From the NCBI GenBank assembly GCA_026400815.1, contig JAPLOI010000056.1:1-64000 (forward strand): DNA of 64,000 bases, given 5' to 3'. The stretch comes from Alphaproteobacteria bacterium. Lineage in GTDB: Bacteria > Pseudomonadota > Alphaproteobacteria > Acetobacterales > Acetobacteraceae. Made by a program: the position numbers and the translations under genes. This document shows, piece by piece, positions 16,070 through 25,500 of this stretch; positions within the stretch are counted from its first letter, which is position 1; each line of letters starts with the position of its first letter. The notes under the pieces were generated by a model. That model searched no databases and had not been told where the DNA came from. It worked only from the letters and a program-made list of their open reading frames with translations.

Positions 16070-17200
16070 GCGCGTTGCCGCGGCGAGGGCGGCCAGGGAG
16101 CTGGCGAGGCCGATGGCGAAGACCATTTCGTGGCTTTCGCCAGTGGCCGCGAAGAGCGGGGCGAGGGCGAAGGCGATCCCCGTCTGCACCACGCCGAACA
16201 CCGCCGTGGCGCGCACCCAGAGGGCGGCGGATTGGGCGGGGGCGATTTCCCGGCAGACGGAGAGCGTGACGGTGGTGACGCCCATCGCGGCGAAGCCGGC
16301 GGCGATGGCAGCCGCGATCACGGCGGCGGGCGAGGGCAGCAAGGCGAGGCCCAGGGCCAGTGCTTGCACGCCGAGCCAGAGCAGCAGCGCCGGGCGGCTG
16401 CCGATGCGGTCTACCAGGCGGCCGCTCGTGACCCCGCCGATGATGCCGCCGAGGCCGAAGAGCAGCCAGGTCAGGGCGCCGGCGGCGATGCCCATGCCGC
16501 GGCCGCGGGCGGCGAGATCGGCGAGGTAGACCATCGGCGGCACCATGCCGGCGCTGTGCAGGCCGTAGGTGGCGAGCAGCAGCAGGGCGGGCGGGGGGCG
16601 CTGGGCGGCGGCGCCGTGGAGTTCCATGCTGGGCCAGTGGCGGCGGACGGCGGCCCAGAGCAGGGCGACGGCGGCGGCGAGGCCGAGCCAGGTGGCTGGC
16701 AGGCCATGGGCGAGCAGGGGCGGGACCATCAAGGCACCCGCAACGACGCCGATGCCGACCCCGGCGATGACGAGGCCGCCCGCGGTGCCGCGGCGCTGGG
16801 GCGGCACGCTGGCCTGGGTGGCGGGGCCGGCGAGGGCCATCAGCAGGCCGCCGGCCACGCCGGCCAGGGCGCGGCAGGCCATCAGCCAGGGGAAGCCGGC
16901 ATTCCAGGCGCAGGTGGCGAGCGAGAGGACCACCAGCGCCATGCCGAGGTCGAGCGTGGCGGGAACGCCGAGGCGGCGTGCGGTGGCGCGGCCGGCGAGG
17001 ATGCCGGCGAGGTAGCCGGCCAGGGCGCCGGCGCCGAGCAGGCCGGCCTGGCCGCCATCGACCCAGCCGGCGGTGACCATGGCGGGAAAGATCGGCACGT
17101 AGGCGAAGCGCGCGATGCCGTTCCCGGCGCATGCGGCAGCGGCACCGGCGAGGGCAGTCCGAACGAAATGGCGCGTTGCGCCGTTTGCCCGCGGGTCCAT
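16052..17200 (-). CDS. YbfB/YjiJ family MFS transporter
   Basis: A 382-residue protein with 12 hydrophobic helices and the N-terminal pattern GNGIARFAYVPIFPAMV typical of the YbfB/YjiJ (MFS_4) branch of the major facilitator superfamily. A central loop follows helix 6 (RRHWPSMELHGAAAQRPPP). The substrate is unknown for the family. It is transcribed away from the GST gene and converges on the oxidase gene with a short overlap. Confidence 0.85.
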   Translation of the reverse strand: MDPRANGATRHFVRTALAGAAAACAGNGIARFAYVPIFPAMVTAGWVDGGQAGLLGAGALAGYLAGILAGRATARRLGVPATLDLGMALVVLSLATCAWNAGFPWLMACRALAGVAGGLLMALAGPATQASVPPQRRGTAGGLVIAGVGIGVVAGALMVPPLLAHGLPATWLGLAAAVALLWAAVRRHWPSMELHGAAAQRPPPALLLLATYGLHSAGMVPPMVYLADLAARGRGMGIAAGALTWLLFGLGGIIGGVTSGRLVDRIGSRPALLLWLGVQALALGLALLPSPAAVIAAAIAAGFAAMGVTTVTLSVCREIAPAQSAALWVRATAVFGVVQTGIAFALAPLFAATGESHEMVFAIGLASSLAALAAATRLAKPR

Positions 17201-17220
17201 ACTTGAGGGCTATCACCGGA

Positions 17221-17240
17221 ACCGTGGGGTTTGCCACGGT
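17221..17240. promoter_or_regulatory. Hairpin in the leader of the GST gene
   Basis: ACCGTGG and its complement CCACGGT flank a six-base loop, 18 bases before the GST start and 20 bases beyond the MFS start. The symmetry would suit an operator for either divergent gene or an mRNA leader hairpin. Confidence 0.4.
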
Positions 17241-17258
17241 GCCAGCAGGGAGTCCGCC

Positions 17259-17945
17259 ATGCCGCGACAGCTTTATGAACTTGTCGGCGAGGATCCCGCG
17301 CGGCGCTTCAGCCCGTATTGCTGGCGCAGCCGGATGGCGCTGGCGCACAAGGGGCTGGAGGCCGATGTGGTGCCCTGGCGCTTCACCGAGACGGCGCAGC
17401 TGGGGTTCGCGGGGACGGACAAGGTGCCGGTGCTGGTGGATGGCGAGCGGGTGGTGCACGATTCCACGGCGATCGCGACGTATCTGGACGAGGCGTATTC
17501 GAATGCGCCGGCGCTGTTCCAGGGCGATCCCGCCGCGCGGCGCTTTGTGATGGAATGGACCAATGCGGTGCTGCACCCGGCGGTGGTGCGGCTGATCGTA
17601 TCGGACATTCCGGCGATATTGGATGCGAAGGGGCGGGCCTATTTCATCGCGAGCCGGGAGAAGCGGTTCGGGATGACGCTTGCGCAGGTGACGGCGGACC
17701 GGGAGACGCAGGTGGTGCATTTCCGGGCGCTGCTGACGCCGCTGCGGCATGTGGTGACGGCGCAGGAGTATCTGGGCGGGGTGGAGCCGGATTATGCCGA
17801 CTACGCGGTGTTCGGGGCGTTCCAGTGGGCGCGGTGTTCGAGCCCGTTCCGGCTGCTGGAGGAGGGCGACCCCGTGTTCGCGTGGCAGGAGCGGATGCTG
17901 GACCTGTTTGGCGGGTTGGCGCGGGAGGTTTCGGCGCTGGGGTAG
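17259..17945 (+). CDS. Glutathione S-transferase family protein
   Basis: A 228-residue protein with an N-terminal thioredoxin-like fold: LVGEDPARRFSPYCWRSRMA (Ser/Cys position where GST activates glutathione), then DKVPVLVDGERVVHDSTAIATYLDE, the classic cis-Pro and glutathione-binding segment. The C-terminal half is helical. It resembles beta-etherase/Ure2p-like bacterial GSTs. Start ATG 17259 is chosen by the fold start and CAGGGA upstream; the frame is open upstream without conservation. Confidence 0.87.
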   Translation: MPRQLYELVGEDPARRFSPYCWRSRMALAHKGLEADVVPWRFTETAQLGFAGTDKVPVLVDGERVVHDSTAIATYLDEAYSNAPALFQGDPAARRFVMEWTNAVLHPAVVRLIVSDIPAILDAKGRAYFIASREKRFGMTLAQVTADRETQVVHFRALLTPLRHVVTAQEYLGGVEPDYADYAVFGAFQWARCSSPFRLLEEGDPVFAWQERMLDLFGGLAREVSALG

Positions 17946-18001
17946 TTTTTTCCGGAATGGGTTGATAGTGGAATGAATAGGAGGTGGCTGGTCCTGGCGG
18001 G

Positions 18002-18718
18002 TCAGCCGCCTTTTCCGAATCTTCGGCGGTTGTAGCGGGCGAAGGCGAGGGCGTTCCTGGGGATCGGGTGGTCGGTGGGGAGGAGGGTGACGCGGGTGTT
18101 GCGGAGAGGAGAGCCCCCCTCCGGCTCCCCCCGGCTTTGCCGAGGGGAGAGAAGATTCTTCCGAGCGCGCGGCGGGCGTGGGGGGCCGGGGAGTTGGAGC
18201 TGAGAGGGGAGATCGAGCCCGAGCAGGCGGGTGGGGCCGCGCAGCGCGCGGATGAGGGCGGCGCGGGCGGTGGCTGGGGCGCGGGCGAGGATGGCCTGGG
18301 TGCCTGGGTCGGCCAGCAGGTGGGTGAGCTGGCTGGCGTGGGCGCGGACGTGGTGGTCCGTCACGTGGCCGAGCCAGCCTTTGCGGCGGGGGAGATACGG
18401 TGTGGGCGTGCGCTTCCGTAGGGCGGTGCGGGGGGTGCGCGTCGCTGCGCCTCGCGGGGCTGCGCCCCTGCCGGCGTTGGGGCGGGGGGCCTGCCAGGTG
18501 CCCTCGGCGACGGCGGTGAGGATGGCCGTGATGCGGGCGCGGGCGCGCATGAGGCGGGCGCAGGCGAGTGGGAGGAGGAGGGGCAGCAGGGCCGTGCAGG
18601 CGGCGATGCGCTGGAACAAGGGGGCGAAGACGGAGTCCAGGCGCGCGATCAGGTCCAGCCCGGGATGGGGTGGGTGGTCGTGTGCAACCGGTACGGGGTT
18701 GTGCCATGCCCATGTCAT
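18002..18718 (-). CDS. Hypothetical protein with hydrophobic N-terminal segment
   Basis: A 238-residue protein. A hydrophobic helix (IAACTALLPLLLPLACARLM) lies near residues 38-57, and a long Arg/Ala/Pro-rich remainder contains HHVRAHASQLTHLLADPGTQ. I recognise no family. The last third contains an insert translated as NLLSPRQSRGEPEGGSPL from a palindromic GC-rich DNA segment (about 18112-18172), which looks like a repeat captured by the coding frame. It diverges from the HerA-like ATPase gene. Confidence 0.55.
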   Translation of the reverse strand: MTWAWHNPVPVAHDHPPHPGLDLIARLDSVFAPLFQRIAACTALLPLLLPLACARLMRARARITAILTAVAEGTWQAPRPNAGRGAAPRGAATRTPRTALRKRTPTPYLPRRKGWLGHVTDHHVRAHASQLTHLLADPGTQAILARAPATARAALIRALRGPTRLLGLDLPSQLQLPGPPRPPRARKNLLSPRQSRGEPEGGSPLRNTRVTLLPTDHPIPRNALAFARYNRRRFGKGG

Positions 18719-18858
18719 GGATGAGACTATAAGCCCACCGTCGGGGCGATGCAAGGGATAGTTAGAAAGTTTTTTTGACGAGATACGGGGTGGGAGGTTG
18801 CCGGATGCGGCGCGGTGGGGTTGATAGCCCCCTTCGCGCGCGGGGTTTCGAGTCGGGC

Positions 18859-20364
18859 ATGACGGTAGCGATCGAGATGGGACGGAGCGCGGGTGGCGCG
18901 GCGGCGGTGCTCGATCTGGAAGAGCTGCTGGCGACGCGGCTGCTGGTGCAGGGCAATTCCGGTTCCGGCAAATCCCACCTGTTGCGGCGGCTGCTGGAGC
19001 AGAGTGCGGGCTGGGTGCAGCAGGCGGTGATCGACCCCGAGGGGGATTTCGTGACCCTGGGCGAGCGGTTCGGCCATTTGGTGATCGATGCCGAGGGGGA
19101 AACGGAACAGCAATTGATGCTGGCCGGGGAGCGGGCGCGGATCCACCGGGTTTCCACCGTGCTGAACCTGGAGGGGCTGGACGCGGAGGGCCAGCTGCGG
19201 CGGGCGGCGGCGTTCCTGGACGGGCTGTTCGAGGTGGGGCGCGAGCACTGGTACCCGATGCTGGTGGTGGTGGACGAGGCGCAGCTTTTCGCCCCGGCGG
19301 TGGCGGGCGAGGTTTCCGACGAGGCGCGGCGGGCTTCGCTGGGGGCGATGACCAATTTGATGTGCCGGGGGCGCAAGCGCGGGCTGGCCGGGGTGATCGC
19401 CACGCAGCGCTTGGCGAAGCTGGCCAAGAACGTGGCGGCCGAGGCATCGAATTTCCTGATGGGGCGCACCTTCCTGGATATCGACATGGCGCGGGCGGCC
19501 GATTTGCTGGGGATGGAGCGGCGGCAGGCCGAGGCGTTCCGCGACCTGGAGCGCGGGCATTTCATGGCGCTGGGGCCGGCGCTGAGCCGGCGGCCGCTGA
19601 GCCTGCGGATCGGGCCGACGGAGACGCAGGTGCGGCATGCGCCCTCCCGCCTGATGCCGCTGCCGGAGGCGGGGCTGGAGGATGCGCGGGCGGTGATTCT
19701 GGCCGCCGCGCCGGCCACGCCACGGGCGCCGCGGCGGGTGCCGCCGCAGCCGGTGCCGGACCTGCTGGCGCAGCTGGTGGCCGCCGCGCCGGGGGCGCGG
19801 GAGCGGGCGGGGCGGGAGCGGCAGGGCGACCTGATCCTGGACCCGCCGAGCCTGGAGGAGGTGGCGGCGCTGCGGGCGCGGGTGGAGACGGTGCTGGGGG
19901 CGATCCTGGCCGACCCGGAGGCGGGGTTCCGCTCCGCCAGCGTGCTGTACCAGGATTTCCTGGTGCGCTGCCGGATCGAGAAGCTGGAGGCGGGGGTGCG
20001 CGACCTGGCGGCGTTCCGGCGGATGCTGACGCGGGCGCGGGCCGGGGTGGGCGGGGCGATACTGGACGAGCCGGCCTGGCGGGACGTGGAGCTGCGCGCG
20101 GCCACGCTGCCGGAGGATATGCAGGGCATCTTCTTGATGATCGCGCGGGCGGCGAAGGAGGGGGCGCCGTGCCCGGGGGATGCGGCGTTCGCGCGCGCCT
20201 ATGGCACGCGATCGCTGGGCCGGGCGCGGCGGGTGCTGGCGTTCATCGAGGAGCAGGGGCTGATCGTGACCCAGGTGGACGGAGCCGGCCGGCGGGTGGT
20301 GACGCTGGTGGAGCTGGCCTGGGCGACGGCGCCGGGGGAGGTGGGCGGGGAAGAGGTGGGGTGA
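18859..20364 (+). CDS. HerA/DUF87-like ATP-binding protein
   Basis: A 501-residue P-loop ATPase of the HerA/FtsK-like helicase DUF87 type. Walker A is GNSGSGKS (residues 32-39), followed by the family pattern VIDPEGDFVTLGERF. Walker B MLVVVDEAQLF is near 134-144, and GLAGVIATQRLAKLAKNV is the sensor/arginine-finger region. The C-terminal third carries helical segments of unknown role. HerA proteins move along DNA as hexamers, often with NurA nuclease, but no NurA is nearby. The start is ATG 18859 where homologous sequence begins; the frame is open upstream from 18775. Confidence 0.82.
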   Translation: MTVAIEMGRSAGGAAAVLDLEELLATRLLVQGNSGSGKSHLLRRLLEQSAGWVQQAVIDPEGDFVTLGERFGHLVIDAEGETEQQLMLAGERARIHRVSTVLNLEGLDAEGQLRRAAAFLDGLFEVGREHWYPMLVVVDEAQLFAPAVAGEVSDEARRASLGAMTNLMCRGRKRGLAGVIATQRLAKLAKNVAAEASNFLMGRTFLDIDMARAADLLGMERRQAEAFRDLERGHFMALGPALSRRPLSLRIGPTETQVRHAPSRLMPLPEAGLEDARAVILAAAPATPRAPRRVPPQPVPDLLAQLVAAAPGARERAGRERQGDLILDPPSLEEVAALRARVETVLGAILADPEAGFRSASVLYQDFLVRCRIEKLEAGVRDLAAFRRMLTRARAGVGGAILDEPAWRDVELRAATLPEDMQGIFLMIARAAKEGAPCPGDAAFARAYGTRSLGRARRVLAFIEEQGLIVTQVDGAGRRVVTLVELAWATAPGEVGGEEVG

Positions 20365-20445
20365 GGCGGGGCAGGACGCGGACCCGCGCCGCCGTAGTGG
20401 CGGGGTTCGATGGCGTGTGTTTCGATGGCGTGTGTAGAGTGTTGG

Positions 20446-21168
20446 ATGGTCGCCGACCTGATGGGAGGCGTATCCGAACCTGAACGAACCGGGCGGCGGC
20501 GCCGGGGAGAGGGACCGATTCGCATCCTGCTGGTGGAGGATGACCTGCAGCTGGCCGGGCGCCTGCGCGACGCGCTGGCGGAGGCCGGGTTCGTGGTGGA
20601 GTGCGCGCGGGACGGCGATGCCGGGTGGTATCTCGGCGATACCCAGAGCTTCGATGCCGTGGTGCTGGATCTCGGCCTGCCGAAGCTTTCCGGGCTGGAG
20701 GTGCTGAAGCGCTGGCGCACCGCCGGGCGCGGCATGCCGGTGCTGATCCTGACCGGCCGGGCCGGGTGGACGGAGCGGGTGGAGGGGCTGAACGCGGGGG
20801 CGGACGATTATCTGGGCAAGCCGTTCCAGGTGGCGGAGGTGGTGGCGCGGCTGCGCGCCCTGATCCGCCGCGCCGCCGGGGCCAGCGGGCCGGTGCTGCG
20901 CCATGGCGAGATCGCGCTGGATACGGTTGCCAAAACCGCCAGCCTGGCCGGGCAGCCGCTGGACCTCACGGCGCGGGAGTTCCAGATCCTGTCCTACCTG
21001 ATGCTGCGCCAGGGCCGGATCGTGCCGCAGAGCGACATTGCCGATGTCTATGCGCTGGATGCCGAGGCGCAACCGAACACGATCGAGGTGCTGGTGGCGC
21101 GGCTGCGCAAGAAGATCGGGCGCGAGGCGATCCGCACGGTGCGCGGGCTGGGCTACCGGCTTGGCTGA
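20446..21168 (+). CDS. OmpR/PhoP-type response regulator
   Basis: A two-domain regulator. The receiver domain has ILLVEDD (acidic pocket), VVLDLGLPKLSG (phosphorylated Asp), LTGRAGW and the DDYLGKPF lysine; the C-terminal winged helix ends in TIEVLVARLRKKIG and VRGLGYRLG. The start is uncertain: ATGs at 20410, 20446 and 20461 all precede the receiver by an unusual 15-40 residue tail. A direct duplication of TTCGATGGCGTGTG sits at 20404-20432. The HK gene follows with an 8-base overlap. Together they resemble PhoP-PhoQ/QseB-QseC pairs. Confidence 0.88.
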   Translation: MVADLMGGVSEPERTGRRRRGEGPIRILLVEDDLQLAGRLRDALAEAGFVVECARDGDAGWYLGDTQSFDAVVLDLGLPKLSGLEVLKRWRTAGRGMPVLILTGRAGWTERVEGLNAGADDYLGKPFQVAEVVARLRALIRRAAGASGPVLRHGEIALDTVAKTASLAGQPLDLTAREFQILSYLMLRQGRIVPQSDIADVYALDAEAQPNTIEVLVARLRKKIGREAIRTVRGLGYRLG

Positions 21169-22510
21169 CCCGGCCCCGCCGGCGCGCTGGCGGCGCAGTT
21201 TCCGGCTGCGCCTGGTGCTGGGGGCGCTGGTGTGGATCGGGCTGGGGCTCGCGCTGTGCGGCGGCGCGCTCTACGCGGTGATGCGCACGCACCTGCTGGC
21301 GGAGATCGAGGAGGAGCTGGGCCATCACGGCGGCGAGTTGGCCGCGATGGTGGTGCAGGGGCCCGGCGGCGCGCTGGGGCTGCGCACGGAGATGAGCGAC
21401 CATCGCTTTGCCGCGCCCGGCAGCGGCTATTACTGGCAAATGGAGGGGGCGGGGGTGCTGTTGCGCTCCCCGTCGCTGGGGGTGTTCCGGCTTTCGCCGG
21501 GGCCGGCCGAGGCGCTGCATGAGGGTGCGGGGCCGGAGGGGGCGGTGCGCCAGCTCGACCGCGCCGTGGTGCCCGCGGGCGGCAGCGCGCCGGTGCGGAT
21601 CAGCGTGGCGATCGGCGAGGACCAGGTGGCGGTGCTGCTGCGCGGCTTCGCGCGCTCGCTGGCGCTTTCCCTGGCGCTGGTGGCCGCCGGGCTGATGGCC
21701 GCCGTGGTGGCGCAGGTGACCTATGGGCTGCGGCCGCTGACGCGGATCCGCGCCGGGCTTGCGGCCATTCGCCGCGGCGAGCAGGACCGGCTGCCGGACG
21801 ACCTGCCGCTGGAGGTGCAGCCGCTGGCCACCAGCCTGAACGAGATGATCCGCGCCAACGACGAAGTGGTGCAGCGCGCCCGCACCCAGGCCGGCAACCT
21901 CGCCCATGCGCTGAAGACCCCGCTGGCCATCCTGATCGACGAGGCGCACCGGCTGCAGGCGGCGGGGCAGGATGGCAGCGTGGTGCTGCGCGAGGCGGAG
22001 CGGATGCGCCGGCAGATCGACTACCAGCTGGCCCAGGCACGGGCCGCAGCCTCCCGCGGGCGGCCGCGCACCGCCACCCCGGTGGTGCCGGCGGTGCGCG
22101 AGATCGTCGCCGCCGTGTCGCGCATGCATCGGGAGCGCGACCTGGATTTCGCGCTGGAGGCGGCCGGGGAGGACGCCGTGGCGGCGGTGGAGGCGGAGGA
22201 TTTGGACGAGCTTTTGGGCAATGTGATCGAGAACGCGGCGAAATTCGCGCGCCACCGGGTGGCGGTTTCGGTGGCGAGCCATGGCGGCCGGCTGCTGGTG
22301 CATGTGGACGACGACGGGCCGGGCCTGCCGGAGGCGGCGCGCGAGGCGGTGTTCCGGGTGGGGCAGCGGCTGGACGAGGGCGTGCCCGGGCATGGGCTGG
22401 GCCTGGCGATCGTGCGCGATATCGCCGCGCTGTATGGCGGGCGGGTGGCGATCGGCACCTCGCCGCTGGGCGGGGCGCGGCTGATCCTGGAGCTGCCGCA
22501 GGCCGGATAG
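21161..22510 (+). CDS. PhoQ-like sensor histidine kinase
   Basis: A 449-residue membrane kinase. TM1 (LVLGALVWIGLGLALCGGAL) and TM2 (ALSLALVAAGLMAAVVAQV) enclose a periplasmic sensor of about 130 residues; HAMP follows. His249 in GNLAHALKTPLAIL is the phosphoacceptor; ATP-binding boxes are NVIENAAKFA (N), DDDGPGLP (G1) and GHGLGLAIV (G2). The start is TTG 21161, overlapping the response-regulator stop, so the pair is coupled. The next gene, 78 bases on, is the giant adhesin-like protein on the same strand, which this system is positioned to control. Confidence 0.88.
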   Translation: MADPAPPARWRRSFRLRLVLGALVWIGLGLALCGGALYAVMRTHLLAEIEEELGHHGGELAAMVVQGPGGALGLRTEMSDHRFAAPGSGYYWQMEGAGVLLRSPSLGVFRLSPGPAEALHEGAGPEGAVRQLDRAVVPAGGSAPVRISVAIGEDQVAVLLRGFARSLALSLALVAAGLMAAVVAQVTYGLRPLTRIRAGLAAIRRGEQDRLPDDLPLEVQPLATSLNEMIRANDEVVQRARTQAGNLAHALKTPLAILIDEAHRLQAAGQDGSVVLREAERMRRQIDYQLAQARAAASRGRPRTATPVVPAVREIVAAVSRMHRERDLDFALEAAGEDAVAAVEAEDLDELLGNVIENAAKFARHRVAVSVASHGGRLLVHVDDDGPGLPEAAREAVFRVGQRLDEGVPGHGLGLAIVRDIAALYGGRVAIGTSPLGGARLILELPQAG

Positions 22511-22525
22511 GTTTCCGAACCCTCT

Positions 22526-22541
22526 GTCAGGTTCACGTCAG
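22526..22541 (+). promoter_or_regulatory. GTCAG-N6-GTCAG direct repeat, candidate response-regulator site
   Basis: Two GTCAG half sites lie exactly 11 bases apart (22526 and 22537), 48 bases before the start of the giant secreted protein. Direct half sites one helical turn apart are how OmpR/PhoP-type regulators bind. The same spacing and half site recur near the second two-component system at 51466. Confidence 0.5.
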
Positions 22542-22588
22542 GTTGGGGGGTTAAGGGGTGGGTCACTGATCCGCCCCGGAGACCATCC

Positions 22589-25500
22589 ATGCCCATTCCG
22601 CAGACCAAGCTGTTCCTGTCCCAGGCCCTGGCCACGGGCGGCGCGGTGCGCCTGACGCCGGTGGCGCCGGGTGATTTCGCGTTGACGGTGACGGGCGCGC
22701 CGGCCGCGCCCTGGATCGCGCGGACCGGCGACCTCAACGGCGATGGCCGGCAGGACATTGTGGTGGGCGCGCCGGGGGATGACGACAAGGCCATCGATGC
22801 CGGGCGCGTCTTCGTGCTGATGGACCCGCTGACAGGCGGCAGCACGGCGACGGTGGCCGATGGGCTGGTGCACATGATCATCGACGGCGTGAACGCGGGC
22901 GATCGCGCCGGCGCGGCGGTGGGCTCGGCGGGCGACCTCAATGCCGATGGGCGTGGGGAGGTGCTGGTTGGTGCGCCGGGCATGGATGTGGGCGCCAATG
23001 CCGATGCCGGCGTGGGCTTCGTGGTGTGGGGCGCGGGTGGCGCCGCGAGCGTTGATCTCGGCGACCCGTTCAACGGCGATGGCAAGGGCTTCGCCATCAA
23101 GGGCCAGGCGGCCGGCGATGCGGCGGGCACCACCATGCTGGCGATCGGCGACCTGAACGGGGATGGCAAGGCGGAGATCCTGGTGGGCGCGCCCGGCAAT
23201 GATGCCGGTGGGGCCGATGCCGGCGCGGCCTATGTGGTGTGGGGCCGCGCCGGCAGCAGTGCCGTGAGCCTTGCCAGCCTGGCCGCGGGCACGGGCGGGT
23301 TCCGCATCACCGGCGCGAGTGGCGGCGATGCGGTGGGGGCGGTGCTCGGCACGGTGGGCGACCTCAATGGCGACGGGCGTGCGGAGATCCTGGTGGGCGT
23401 GCCGGAGGCGGGCAGCCATGGCAGCCATGCCGGCGCCGTTTATGTCGTGTTCGGCCAGGCGACCGGCACGGGCGTGAACCTGGCCAATGTGGCGGCCGGC
23501 ACCGGCGGTTTCGTGATCAATGGCGCGGCCGATGATGGTGCGGGTGCGGCGGTGGCCGGGCTGGGCGATGTGAACGGCGATGGCCTGGCCGATATCCTGG
23601 TGGGCGCGCCGCGTGGCGACAGCGCCTATGTCGTGTTCGGCAAGACCGGCACCGTGGCGGTTGACCTGGCGGCGGTGCAGGCGGGCACGGGCGGGTTCCG
23701 CATCGTGGCCGAGGCGCCCGGCGACCTGAACGATCTCTCGGTGACGGGTGGTGCCGATCTGAACCGCGACGGCATCGCCGATATCGTGATCGGTGCCCCG
23801 CATGCCGGCGAGGGCGGCGAGGATGGCGGCGCGGTGTACGTGGTGTGGGGCGGCGGTGCCGGCACGGTGGATCTCGGCCTGATCGCGCAGGGCATGGGCG
23901 GGGCCAAGGTGGTGGGCGCTTCCGGCAGCCTGCTCGGTGCCAGCGTGGCGATCGGGCCGGACATGGACGCGGATGGCACGCCCGATCTGCTGATCGGCGC
24001 GCCGGGGCTGGGTGAGAGTGCCTATGCGCTCGCCGCGCCGGTGAGCTGGCAGGCCGATGTGAACGTGTATGGCACGGATGGGGACGATGTGATCGGCGCC
24101 GGGTATGGCGGCGCGCATCAGGTGGGCGGCACCGCGGACAACATCGTCGCCGCGGGCGGCAATGACAGTATCGAGGCGGGCGCGGGCAACGACGTGCTGG
24201 ATGGCGGCACCGGCGATGACGCGATGGCGGGCGGCACCGGCGACGACACCTACTACATGGACAGCGCCGGGGACGGGATCACCGAGCTGCCCGGCGAGGG
24301 CACCGATACCGTGATCGCCGAGGTGGACTACACCTTGCCGGAGGAGGTGGAGGCGCTGCAGCTGGTTGGTTTCGCGCGCAGCGGCACCGGCAATGCGGCA
24401 GCCAACACGATCACCGGCACCAGTGGTGATGACCGGCTGGACGGCGCGGCGGGCGCGGACACGCTGGTGGGCGGGCTCGGCGGCGACACCTATGTGGTGG
24501 ACGATGCCGGGGACACGGTGCAGGAGGCGCCCGGCGGCGGCTTCGACACGATCGAGAGCGCGATCGACCTGGTGCTGCCGGCGAACGTGGAGGCGCTGGA
24601 GCTGACCGGCGCGGCGCGCAACGGCACCGGCAACGCGCTGGTCAACACGCTCACCGGCACGGCGTTCGACGACACGCTGGATGGCGGCGCCGGTGCCGAT
24701 GCGATGGCGGGCGGCGCCGGGGACGACACCTACCTGGTGGATGCCGCGGGCGACAGCGTGATCGAGGCCGCCGGTGGCGGGCACGACACGGTGCGCAGCA
24801 CGGTCGACCTCACGCTGGGGGCCCAGGTGGAGGACCTCGTGCTGCTCGGCGCCGCGCGCCACGGCACCGGTAATGCGCTTGCCAACACGATCACCGGCAC
24901 CGACTTCGCCGACACGCTGGATGGCGGCGCGGGGGCGGACACGCTGCGCGGCGGGCTGGGCGACGACACCTACATCGTGGACGACGCTGGCGACGCGATC
25001 GAGGAGACGGGTGGGACCGATACGGTGGTGGCCCGCGTGGACTACACGCTGGGCGCCGGGGTGGAGCGGCTGGAACTGGCCGGCGCGGCGCGGCATGGCA
25101 TCGGCAATGCCGGGAACAACACCCTGGTCGGCACCGGTTTCGCCGATACGCTGGATGGCGGCGCGGGCGCAGACACGTTGCAGGGCGGTGCCGGGGATGA
25201 TCGCTACCTGGTGGACGATGCCGGCGACAGCGTGACGGAACTGGCCGGCGGCGGCACCGATACCGTGGTGGCCGCCGTGGACGTGACGCTGGGCGCCGAG
25301 GTGGAGCGGCTGGAGCTGTCTGGCGCGGGCAGCACCGGCACCGGCAACGGGCTCGACAACCTGCTGACCGGTGCGGCCGGCCATCAGGTGCTGCGCGGTG
25401 CCGCTGGCAACGACACGCTGGATGGCGGGGCGGGTGCCGATACGATGGAAGGCGGCACCGGCGACGACACCTACATCATCGACGATGCCGGCGACGTGGT

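Noticed and set aside
13868-18713. Very long minus-strand frames across the MlrC, oxidase and MFS genes (13868-15982, 15975-18713)
   Set aside because: They are stop-free by GC bias only; their translations are Arg/Pro/His-rich without motifs, whereas genes with catalytic motifs occupy other frames.
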